A DNA stretch of 64,000 nt, from positions 1-64,000 of the forward strand of contig KL647297.1 of NCBI GenBank assembly GCA_000727475.1, given 5' to 3'. Of this stretch, positions 23,147 to 32,492 are shown piece after piece. Source of the stretch: Sarcocystis neurona (lineage: Eukaryota; Apicomplexa; Conoidasida; Eucoccidiorida; Sarcocystidae). Every line of letters begins with the position of its first letter. Position 1 is the first letter of the stretch. A program made the position numbers and the translations under genes. Under the pieces are notes generated by a model that saw only the letters and a list, made by a program, of their open reading frames with translations, was not told where the DNA came from and ran no database searches.

Positions 23147-23334
23147 AGCAGCAGCAGCAGCAGCGCAGCAGAGGCAACAGGGCAGAACTTCGAGCAGCAC
23201 CAGCAGCAGCGCAGCAGAGGCAACAGGACAGAACTTCGAGCAGCAGCAGCAGCAGCGCAGCAGAGGCAACAGGGCAGAACTTCGAGCAGCAGCAGCAGCG
23301 CAGCAGAGGCTACAGGGCAAAACTTCATGCAGCA
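23147..23334 (+). repeat. 48-bp minisatellite of CAG type
   Basis: Four tandem copies (48, 48, 48, 45 bases) containing AGAGGCAACAGGGCAGAACT and a (CAG)n run on the plus strand. They lie just upstream of the possible start at 23062. The unit is a multiple of three, so any frame through it repeats 16 residues. Confidence 0.85.
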
Positions 23335-23423
23335 GCAGCAGCGGCAATATGTGTCCTACACCTGCTGCGGCGTAGGGAAGGCAGCCACCTAGTGTTCTCT
23401 TCTCTACGCGGGTTCAACTTCTG

Positions 23424-25901
23424 CTAAAGCAGAGCGCGTTCGGTACCTTCTCGTTTTGATTGTAGAGCTGGTGCAGCAGCCGCCGCGTGCATCGCCGTCG
23501 CTCCTACGCCGCTTCTTCCGACGTTTCCCACCGCAGCGGCCCAGTCTCCTGCTCGCGCTGCTGGTGCTGCTGCCGTCTCCGTCGAAACTGCGCCTTCTTC
23601 CTCTTCTCCTCCTCTTCCTCTTCCGCCCCGCCGTTCTGCAGCGCTCTCCCCTGGTGCCTCTCTGAGTTCCCGCCCGCAGCGCTCGCTGCAGCTCCGGCTG
23701 CTGCTGCTGCTGCATCCGTAGCTGCTACTGCCGCTGCTCCGTCGGGAGCTGCTGCTGCTGCTGCTGGAGCTGCGTCGCCCTCGACGCGCCGCCGCTGGGC
23801 GGCTCTCGTCCCATTCACCCATGCATGCGCATCGACCGCGGCTTCGCCGGAGCTGCTGGCTTCTTCTTTGTGCAGCTCTTCTTTGTGCTGCTGTCCTCCG
23901 TGCCGCTCTTCTTTGTGCTGCTCTTCGCTTTGCTGCTTTCCGCTTTGCTGCTCTTCGCTGCTGCCGCTCCTGCACTAGCAGAAAGTGCTGCCACAGACGG
24001 TAGTGCAGCGGCAGCCGCGCATCGCGATCCCCGTCATGAACGCGCACACTTCTCTCCTGCTGCTGTTCTGCTGCTGCTGTTCCTCTTCCGTTTTCTTCTC
24101 TTCCCGCAGCAGGAGCAGCCGCAGCAGCAGCAGGGGGACAGGCGGCGACGGCGGCGACTGACGCGAGGGAAGCAGGAGGAAGCTGCATGACGCAGCAGCA
24201 GGGCGACGCATCACTCCCAAGAACAGCAGCACCGGCTGCAGCAGAGGGAGCGTACGAGGAAGCTGCAGCAGCAGGATGAGCCACACAAAAAGGCGCGGCT
24301 TCCGACATACCATTGCTGTGGACAAACCCACGACCGGCAACGTCGCTCGCTTTCTGGCTGCTGCTGCTGCTGCCCCGACAGAGCCGCACAGGTGGTCGCG
24401 GCCGTCGCATCTGCCTTCTGCGGCAGCTTCGTTTGCTGCTCCGTCGGTTGTATTCGTCTTCAGAGAAGAAGAGGTGAGGGAAGCGCAGCTGCAGCGGCAG
24501 CAGCGGCTGCTTCCGAGGCGGCAGAGCTGCATGCGGCTGTTGCTGCTGCTGCTGTGCTGCTCCCTGGGTGCAACGGGGAGAGAGCCGGGACTCCTGCTGC
24601 TGCTCTTTTTCCTGTTGACGTGGGTAAAAGGAAGCAGCGAGCACAACGGGCGGCGGCGGCGGGTGGGCCATCGGCTGTCTGTACACCTGCTGGTGCAGTA
24701 GCTGCTGCTGTGGTGACACCGCAGACACGAAAAGTTCACGGTGCTGCTGCTGTCGCAAAGACTCCAGCGCCTGCTGCGTTGGCTGCGCAGATGCAGCACA
24801 CCAGGAAGCAGGGACCGACGACAGAAACACCGTTTGCTGATCAGAAAAGGGAAAGTGCTGCTGCTGCTGTTGCTGGTGCTGTTGTTGCTGGTGCTGCTGT
24901 TGCTGGTGCTGCTGTTGCCGTTGCTGCAGTTGCTGGTGCTGCTGGTGCTGTTGCTGCTGGTGCTGTTGCTGCTGGTGCTGTTGCTGCTGGTGCTGTTGCT
25001 GCTGGTGCTGTTGCTGCAGGAACGTCGGGTGCGGAGAGTGAGGCTCGTGTTGCTGCTGCGGCGGTGCTGCTGCTGAAGGCAGGCGCCAGGAAGACGGGAG
25101 AGAGACGTGAACAGCAGCGGCAGCAGCTGCAGCTTCGCCGAAAAAGGCGTCACTGCTTCTGCTCGTCCACCTCTCCGCCTTCGCTGCAGCAGCAGCAGAA
25201 GCCGCAGCAGCAGCAGAAACAGCAGCAGCAGTTGCCGGCTGCCGCTGGTGAAGAAGGGACGCACTACTGCTTGTGGAAGTGAAAAGGGAGGACACAGCTG
25301 CCGCCGGCGGTGGCGCAGCGTTATCAAAGAAAACATGTCGGTGTGTCGCTCCCTTCGTTCGTGCTGTTGCTGCCCCAGATGGTGCTGCTGCTGTTGCAGC
25401 CGCGTGCGTAGCGGTGGCTGCGTTTGCTGCTGCTTCTTGAGGTGGGGTGGCGTGCGCCGCGGAGACGCTGGCAAAGAGACAGTACGCCGCAGGTACGGCC
25501 GGCGCGGGCGAGGAGCGAAGCAGCAGAACCTGCGCTCCTTCGAGAGGCGTAGGGGCTGCTGCTGCTGCTGCTCGCCGGCGACATGCTGCTGCATCTTCCA
25601 TCGGGACTTGAAGAGCAGCAGCAGTCCTGTCTGCTTCTCTCGGCAAGAAATTCTGCTGCTGTTCTTGCTGGTCCGCGGCGGCCACCAGCAGAAGTTGCTG
25701 CTGCTGCAGTTGTCGCGCTGCGATGCCTGCTGCTACCCCCGCCGCCTCCCCGACCTTCCCCACACCAGCAGCACCTGCCGGCGCGGGAGCGCGGGACGCG
25801 TCGGCGGCAGCAGGCGCCGCACCAGCAGCAGACGCAGGAACAGCAGCAGGTGCAGGAACAGCAGCAACAGCAGACCCCGCAGCGGCACAGACTGCAGACA
25901 T
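23424..25901 (-). CDS. Gln/Ala/Ser-rich ORF, 825 codons, single-exon gene or exon of the giant gene
   Basis: An open frame from ATG at 25899-25901 (MSAVCAAAGSAVAAVPAPAA) to TAG at 23424-23426. It also stays open upstream to 26024, so the ATG may be internal. The body alternates Ala-rich and Gln/His-rich tracts, with a Gln-Gln-Gln-Gln-His repeat at roughly 24870-25020 encoded by a 15-bp repeat. Mixed islands such as RFPHLFFSEDEYNRRSSKRS and PLHYRLWQHFLLVQERQQRR suggest real coding. A donor CGAGAAG|GTACCG near 23440 would allow splicing onward. Phase with the neighbouring exons was not settled, and a shifted frame near 25960 (CPTSTAAAVELLHVCS) is also plausible. Confidence 0.5.
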   Translation of the reverse strand: MSAVCAAAGSAVAAVPAPAAVPASAAGAAPAAADASRAPAPAGAAGVGKVGEAAGVAAGIAARQLQQQQLLLVAAADQQEQQQNFLPREADRTAAALQVPMEDAAACRRRAAAAAAPTPLEGAQVLLLRSSPAPAVPAAYCLFASVSAAHATPPQEAAANAATATHAAATAAAPSGAATARTKGATHRHVFFDNAAPPPAAAVSSLFTSTSSSASLLHQRQPATAAAVSAAAAASAAAAAKAERWTSRSSDAFFGEAAAAAAAVHVSLPSSWRLPSAAAPPQQQHEPHSPHPTFLQQQHQQQQHQQQQHQQQQHQQQQHQQHQQLQQRQQQHQQQQHQQQQHQQQQQQHFPFSDQQTVFLSSVPASWCAASAQPTQQALESLRQQQHRELFVSAVSPQQQLLHQQVYRQPMAHPPPPPVVLAASFYPRQQEKEQQQESRLSPRCTQGAAQQQQQQPHAALPPRKQPLLPLQLRFPHLFFSEDEYNRRSSKRSCRRRQMRRPRPPVRLCRGSSSSSQKASDVAGRGFVHSNGMSEAAPFCVAHPAAAASSYAPSAAAGAAVLGSDASPCCCVMQLPPASLASVAAVAACPPAAAAAAPAAGREENGRGTAAAEQQQERSVRVHDGDRDARLPLHYRLWQHFLLVQERQQRRAAKRKAAKRRAAQRRAARRTAAQRRAAQRRSQQLRRSRGRCACMGEWDESRPAAARRGRRSSSSSSSSSRRSSGSSSYGCSSSSSRSCSERCGRELREAPGESAAERRGGRGRGGEEEEGAVSTETAAAPAARAGDWAAAVGNVGRSGVGATAMHAAAAAPALQSKREGTERALL

Positions 25902-26129
25902 GCAGCAGCTCAACCGCTGCCGCAGTCGACGTGGGACACCTACGCGCCTGCAGCAGCAACAGCAGCACCGCAGCGCACCCAGCAGTCTTCCGTATTCTTC
26001 ACCGCTTATATATATTACACACACATATACGTGTACTGGGATGGACAGAAGTAAAGGGATACTTCATTTATAAGCAAGAAAAGAAGGCAACTAATGCGCG
26101 TTTCTCTCTCTCTTTTGAACCGGAACTGG

Positions 26130-26613
26130 CTACCACTCCTATGGATACACACACACACACACATGGATATACGCGAGCATACCTATACATATGCCTGTAT
26201 ATGAGAAGCACTACGGAGAGACCCACACACAGACGCATGCACATACTTCTATATATACATATACATATATATAGATGCGGCTAGCACTATGGGTAGACAC
26301 ACAGACACACACACACAGACGCACAATGGCACGTCTACATCTATATATATATATAACTAATCCTATGGAGATACGCACTCACAGAAGCATGCACACACAC
26401 AAGTGTATACATATATATACGGCTAAACACACATAGACATATATATATATGGCTAGCCCAGTGGAGACACGCACACACACAGAGGCATGCATAGACATAT
26501 ACAGGCATATACGGCTAGGACTGTTGACACACAAAAACAGACATACAAACGCATGTCTATCTATCTATCTATATATATATATATATATAGACACCAACCA
26601 TATATATATATAT
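26130..26613 (+). repeat. Tandem array left of the assembly gap
   Basis: Imperfect copies of a unit of about 65-160 bases containing ATATATGGCTAGCACTATGG, ACACACACAGAGGCATGCAT and ATATACAT. Copies of the GGCTAG core lie near 26278, 26451 and 26513. Confidence 0.75.
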
Positions 26614-27059
26614 NNNNNNNNNNNNNNNNNNNNNNNNNNNNNNNNNNNNNNNNNNNNNNNNNNNNNNNNNNNNNNNNNNNNNNNNNNNNNNNNNNNNNNN
26701 NNNNNNNNNNNNNNNNNNNNNNNNNNNNNNNNNNNNNNNNNNNNNNNNNNNNNNNNNNNNNNNNNNNNNNNNNNNNNNNNNNNNNNNNNNNNNNNNNNNN
26801 NNNNNNNNNNNNNNNNNNNNNNNNNNNNNNNNNNNNNNNNNNNNNNNNNNNNNNNNNNNNNNNNNNNNNNNNNNNNNNNNNNNNNNNNNNNNNNNNNNNN
26901 NNNNNNNNNNNNNNNNNNNNNNNNNNNNNNNNNNNNNNNNNNNNNNNNNNNNNNNNNNNNNNNNNNNNNNNNNNNNNNNNNNNNNNNNNNNNNNNNNNNN
27001 NNNNNNNNNNNNNNNNNNNNNNNNNNNNNNNNNNNNNNNNNNNNNNNNNNNNNNNNNNN
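26614..27059. other. Assembly gap, 446 N
   Basis: A run of N flanked on both sides by CCAACCATATATATATATAT. The flanks share sequence, so the gap probably replaces an unresolved tandem array and its length may be nominal. Confidence 0.98.
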
Positions 27060-27260
27060 CTATATATATATATATATATATAGCCAACCATATATATATA
27101 TATATACAAATGGCTAGCACTGGACACACACAGAGGCATATATATATACATATACATATATATATACACGGCTACGACTTTGGATAGACACAAGGACGTA
27201 TAGAATAATGTATCCAGCCCCACAAATATATATATGTATATAGATATAGAGAGAGATATT
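27060..27260 (+). repeat. Tandem array right of the assembly gap
   Basis: The same GGCTAGCACT/GGCTACGACT units continue (near 27112 and 27170) and end just 5' of the small exon at 27264-27314. Confidence 0.75.
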
Positions 27261-27263
27261 CAC

Positions 27264-27314
27264 CTGCGTGATGAAGGCTCGGACGTCTTCCCCAGTGACT
27301 TGGCACACACATTT
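27264..27314 (-). CDS. Small internal exon, 17 codons
   Basis: Acceptor GGTCGTCTTAG precedes 27314 and donor ATCACGCAG|GTGAAT lies at 27264. It is exactly 51 bases, phase 0 in and out. The product KCVCQVTGEDVRAFITQ has no low complexity. It probably belongs to the giant gene, but neither adjoining junction could be fixed. Confidence 0.5.
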
Positions 27315-27329
27315 CTAAGACGACCATGC

Positions 27330-27640
27330 ACCACACACGTGAACAAAAACACACCTGCTGCAGCTGCGCGCACCTCCCTAGACTCACGTACATATATACA
27401 TACATATGTGTGGGCCTGCATATACATATATATATATGAGTGAGCCTATATATATACATGTATGGGAATATTCGAACATACATGATTGAAGCTACAATAT
27501 ATACATATATATATGTATGTATTATATATATGTATATATATATGACATGTATATATATATGGTATATATGTATATATGGGAATACTCATACATACATGAC
27601 TGACGCTACTACTATATATATATATATATATATGCGACAA
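27330..27640. repeat. TATA microsatellite intron
   Basis: TATATG and CATACA repeats with two copies of GGGAATA-TCATACATACATGA. No exon seen. Confidence 0.75.
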
Positions 27641-27701
27641 AGGCTGTGCGCGGGGGCTGAGAGATATGGGCGCTGACGTGTGGATAGATACGGCCATCTA
27701 C

Positions 27702-27878
27702 ACAAAACGACGCGCGGCTGTGCTGCTGCTGCTGCCCTGCGGCGGCTGTCGTCGCTTTCTCTGCTGCTGCTGTGACAAAACGCGCGCGCAGCAAACCCGC
27801 GGATCTTCCCCGATGTCACGCACTCCGGGGGCACATCCTCTGCCGTAACGACGTCCGTTGTGGCTGCTTTGCTGCTGC
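27702..27878 (-). CDS. Probable internal exon
   Basis: Acceptor GGCGATTTTTCAG before 27878 is strong (phase 1 entry). The product includes TTDVVTAEDVPPECVTSGKI, RGFAARAFCHSSSRESDDSR and a five-Ala run. The donor is uncertain: GTTTTGT|GTAGAT at 27702 leaves in phase 1, while reading on to ATATA|GTAGTA near 27620 leaves in phase 0 and would fit the exon at 27264-27314. The frame has good mixed composition. Confidence 0.5.
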
Positions 27879-27899
27879 CTGAAAAATCGCCGTCTTGCT

Positions 27900-28426
27900 G
27901 CTGCTACTGCTGTTCCCTTTCCTCAGCGCTGCTCCTCCTCCTGCAGCTGCACTTTTCGAGTGTTGTCTCTGCTGCTGCTTCCACGTCCGCTGGACCCGTT
28001 CTCCCGCTGCTCCCGAGGCTGCAGTCCTCTGCTGCCGTTGCTGTCGCCGCGACGCCGCAGCACTCCTTCGCGTACGCGGCTGCTGCTGCTGTCTCTGCGA
28101 CGCTGCACCACTTCGTCGCACGTGGTGCTGCTGGCGCTGTTGCTGCTGCTGGTGTTGCTGCTGCTCGTGTTGCTGCCGCTGCTGGTGCTGTTGCTGCTGC
28201 TGGTGTCGCTGCTGCTGGTGTTGCTGTTGCTGGTGTTGCTGCTGCCGCTGTCGCTGCGATGCCCCAGCGCTCCTTCTTCGCACTTGGTACTGCTGCTGCT
28301 GTAGCAGCTGCTGCTGCAGCTACGACTTCTGCGCGGGTGCTGTTTTTCTTGACGCTGCTGCTCTCGGTCGCGCTCTCCCTTCTCTTCCTCGTTCTCCTGC
28401 TGCTGCTGCTGGATAAACACGGTGTT
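27900..28426 (-). CDS. Gln/Ser/Arg-rich coding block, frame boundaries unresolved
   Basis: Two overlapping minus frames look coding: one with QQENEEEKGERDREQQRQEK then Ser/Asn/Thr runs, ending in KVQLQEEEQR; and one ending in FQAAAKQPQRTSLRQRMCPR followed by a stop at 27816. The first is in the same frame as the exon at 28427-28652, separated from it only by a TAG. Either a short intron removes that TAG or the upstream exon is terminal. Confidence 0.4.
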
Positions 28427-28652
28427 CTAGTCTATCGCTACATGGACGTAGCACTGCAGAGAAATGAGACCGCCTGTGAGACTCTGCCGCCCCACACCCA
28501 CTTGCGCATTTCCGTTTGCTGCTCCTTTTTCCGCAACACCAACAGCAACACGTGTTCTGCGGCTTCCATACACCCCGCGTGAGGTGTACAGACACCGCAG
28601 AAACCTAACGAAGTCGTTCTTTCGAGCGACTTCCTCCAGCGTACATCTATGC
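28427..28652 (-). CDS. SAPS-like giant gene, internal (or terminal) exon
   Basis: Acceptor ACGTGGGGCAG precedes 28652 and enters in phase 2, matching the donor at 28940. The product begins HRCTLEEVARKNDFVRFLRC and continues LYTSRGVYGSRRTRVAVG. A donor GCGCAA|GTGGGT at 28502 (phase 0) would end the exon there. Otherwise the frame reaches TAG at 28427-28429. Composition is mixed, with no homopolymer. Confidence 0.55.
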
Positions 28653-28679
28653 CTGCCCCACGTCCTTTCTTACTGTACC

Positions 28680-28903
28680 GCTACATATGACTACATACAT
28701 ATATATATACATATATATATATGCATATACATAGAAACACACACATGTATACAAATATACATGTGTATGTATATATATATAGGGAGAGAGCGAGAGCCGA
28801 TACTGTCGACGCATCTCTCTGTACATACACGCATGTGAACCCCTTCCCCAACTGAAATTCCCCGACTTGAACGTATACCTGTCTTATACTACTCACGCAT
28901 CAC

Positions 28904-28934
<31 letters not shown>

Positions 28935-28935
28935 C
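28680..28935. repeat. TATA microsatellite intron
   Basis: TATATACA and a (TA)n run at about 28900-28930 fill the intron between 28652 and 28940. Confidence 0.8.
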
Positions 28936-28939
28936 TCAC

Positions 28940-30971
28940 CGGCGTTTTTTGTCGTAGCTGCTGTTTCTCCTAGTGCAGAGAAGAGGTAGGGCAGCCCCGC
29001 ACGTCTGATGCTGCGGTCTGACAGCTGCGGAAAATCGTCTCCTTCTCCTTTTCCTGCTGCTGCTGCTCCTGCTGCTGCTGCTACTCGGGCTGCCGCTGCT
29101 GCTGCGGTACAGCTCTGCTGCTGCTGTTGCAGCGAAGCTCAAGTGCAAGTGCTGCTGCACCTCCGCAGCACTGCCGTCCGATTTCGGCGCACTGCCTCCT
29201 CCTCTTCTCCACGCTGCTGCCGCCGCTGCTGCTGCTCCTCCTGCTGCCCCTGCTGCTGCTCCGTCTCCTCCTCTTCGCATGGAGTGTCGTCGTATGCGTC
29301 TGCTCGACGTGTGTGCTTTCCGCCGCTTCTGCCATCCACATACGAAGCCGGCTGCAGCTGCAGCAGTAGCAGTTCCGCCGGCAGCTGCGTCCCCACTCGC
29401 TGCAGCAGCAGCATTCCCCGCAACGTCTCTGTCAGTACGAGTTGTCGCAGCAGCAACAGCAGCAGCAGCAGCCGAAGAAATTGCCGAGGCGGACGGCATA
29501 GCAGCAGCGGCAGGAGAAGCAGCAGCACTGGTGGCTCTGCGTCGCTGACGGTGTGGCTGGTGAGCATGTAGCTGTAGCCTTGTGTCACCAGCAGTGAACG
29601 GCCCCCGTTGCTGCTGCTGCTGCTGCGGCTGTGTCGCGCTGCCGCTGCTGCTGTTGTTGGTCTGCTGCTCTGCCAGCAACTGCAGCAGCCGCCGTCGCGC
29701 CCTCCGAGAGCCGCAGCGGTACGCCCACCATCCGACCGCAGTAGCAGAGTCGCAGACGCAGTTGATGCTGCTGCATGCACAGCTGCCGCTTCTGCTGCTC
29801 GTGCTGTTGCTATTGCTGCTCGTGCTGCTGTTGCCGCTGCTGCTCGGGCTGCTGTTGCTGCTTCCAGCCGCAAGGACGTCCTGTTCGGGCACCGACGGCT
29901 CGGGAAAAGTTCTGCGGTCGTTGCTGAGAGAAAGAGTAACAGCAGCTCTTCTCCTCCATCGCATTGAAGACAAGAAGCAGCGCTGTGTAGACGTTCCGCT
30001 GCTGCATGTGATGGGACGCGCCACACGGGCCGCGTGTTGTTGCTGTCTTTCTCGTAGAATACTCTTCACAACGCCTTTTTCTTCTTCTTTGCCGCGTCTA
30101 CTTCTTCTTCTTGCTGCAGCTGCTGCTCCTGCTTCCGACAGACGCTCTAAACAGTCGCTGCTGCTGCAGCTCCTGCGGATGTCCGTCTGGTCCCTGCCTC
30201 TTCTGCGGTTCCGTCGCGCGTCTCTGCTGCTGCTCCTGCTGCCGTCCGTGCTGCTGCCGCTGCTATCGCTATCGCTGCTGCTGCTATCGCCGCTGCTGCT
30301 GTCGCTGCTGCTGCTGTTGCTGCTGCTGTCGCTGCTGCTGCTGTTGCTGCTGCTGTCGCTGCTGCTGCTGTTGCTGCTGCTGCTGTCGCTGCTGCTGGGG
30401 CTGAGACACCGCAGCAACGCGTCGTAGCCTCGCGCCCTCCTCGCGAAGCATGCGGCGCTGCTGCGGCTGCAGCTCCCCGGGTCCGACATTACTTCTCCTC
30501 TTGTGGTGCTGCTGCTGCGATAGCGAAGGAAAAACAGAGGACGCTGATCCCCGGCATGCACTCCCTCTCCGTACATTCGTTCTTCCTCTTCTTCCTCTTC
30601 CTCTTCGCTGCTGCAGCTGCCCCTTGCGTCGTCACCTGCCGCGCTGCTGCGGCCGCTACTGCTGCTCCCGTCGCTCAGCGTCCTGCTGCTGCTCGTGCTG
30701 CTGTCGTCCACTTCCTCCTCTTCTTCTGCACCTCCTCCTTCTCGTCTCCCCGCTCCTGCTGCGCCGGCCACACATCTGCTGCTTCTTCCTGCTCCTCCTC
30801 CTGCTCCGCCCTTCCCCGTCAGCCACGGCAGCGGCAGCAGCAACGTGTCAGTGCGACAACGGTACGCCTCATCGCCGAAGGCAGCGCGCAGCAGCTGCGG
30901 CCACTGCAACTGATGCAGCAGCACCTCTAGACACGGCGCAGCGATCGGACACCCGCTGGCGCTGTTGCTGC
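28940..30971 (-). CDS. SAPS-like giant gene, 2.0-kb exon
   Basis: Acceptor GTACTTTTGTTTTGCAG precedes 30971 (phase 1) and donor AAACGCCG|GTGAGT lies at 28940 (phase 2); 2032 bases agree. The first part, LEVLLHQLQWPQLLRAAFGD, resembles the SAPS segment VLxWLNEEKxxxRLxExF. It is followed by EAYRCRTDTLLLPLPWL. The rest is Ser/Asp/Asn-rich (long SSSSDSSSSN tracts), acidic poly-Glu and Ala/Arg-rich, ending in a basic stretch. The conserved start and low-complexity remainder repeat the pattern of the other exons. Confidence 0.65.
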
Positions 30972-30984
30972 CTGCAAAACAAAA

Positions 30985-31680
30985 GTACGAACCGCTCAAT
31001 ATATTATCCACATCTATGAATATACAGACATACACATATATCTGCAGTTGCGCATACATATATATATACTTGGACCCATACACTGTTCACAACTATTTCT
31101 GTATAAATATATGTGAATATATTTACATATATACATGTATACACCTTTCATAGCCACTTATGTATACATATATATACTTACATATGCGCCTATATGTACA
31201 ATTGCATATCCACCCATCCAAGCACATACATATACACCTATCTATCTGTGTATCAAGCTACCTATCTATCTCTGTGTGTGTCTCTCTCTCTCTCTATATG
31301 TACGTACATATCTATCTATCGATCGATCTATCTATACATATATATATATATAGCTACGTAGACGTATACATACGCAACTATATGTAGAGTTACATATCCA
31401 CGCATCCACGCAGCGCGAATGCGGCATATATTCATATATATATATATATCCATACATACGCATATATCTGTATATATATGTATATACTCATACTATATAT
31501 ATATGCATGTGCGTACACATTTATACATGAATGTATATATATGTACATATACGGACTTATAGGTACGGTTATATACCCACGTATATCAGAGACAATTACT
31601 TGCTGCATATGAAGAGAAACACACGCACACGCATATACGTGCAAAAGTAGACACCCACTTTTTATATTAGAAGTAAATAT
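30985..31680. repeat. TACA/TATC microsatellite intron
   Basis: Short tandem repeats fill the 5' part (minus sense: 3' part) of the 1.5-kb intron 30972-32492. Confidence 0.85.
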
Positions 31681-32490
31681 TTGTGTCTGCAGCAGCACGG
31701 AGGCGGCAGCAACGTGAACGCAGACAGCAAACGAGATCCAAGTGACTGGCTGCCCTGCCCATCACCGCCGTCTGCGCTGCTGCTGCTGCTGCTTTTCTCC
31801 TGTCTCCTATCTCTGGTACATCAAAACAGTCGCCTGCGCGCGTCTCTACGTGCCTCTGTATATCCGCCAATATTCACTTGGAAGTACACGAACAGACTTC
31901 GATCAAAAACGGAAGAGAGGGACCCGGGAACACGGCACCAGCCCCCCCCGGCCCGTCGCGACGCATGCTGCAGCTCAAGCCGTTGCGTCGGCGAAAACGG
32001 GACACACACACATACATACCTATATATACCTACGCGTATGTACATACATTCGTGTATGCGGATAAGACGGGTCGATACATATATACACACACATATATAC
32101 ACACATGCATGCGAGGAAGACGGGCCATATAAATATATATATATATACACATATGTCCACGTACATACATACGTGCATGCATGTAAGTGGACTCCCGGTG
32201 GAACTACAAATATGTATGTGCATGCATGTGACGAAACTATTTATACATATATATATATACGCATGCATGTATCAATATATTACCCAAGAATCTATCCATA
32301 CGTATATAGACAGGCCACATTACCCACCGCTAAATATGCATATATATATGTCGAGGTGCACGTTGATGCGACGACGCAGACGGAGACACGCAGCGTCCTT
32401 CTTCACAGAAGGAGACGGACAGCAGAAAAGACAGAGACGGGAGAAGACACCGGAGACAGCAAAGAAAAGGGGGAAGACGAGAAGAAGCTC
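31680..32490. other. Intron remainder, mixed sequence then microsatellite
   Basis: A unique stretch at 31680-31990 contains a short CAG/CTG run, followed by TACATA microsatellite to 32360 and a purine-rich plus strand (AGAGACGG...) to 32490. No exon has compatible phase here. Confidence 0.5.
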
Positions 32491-32492
32491 AC

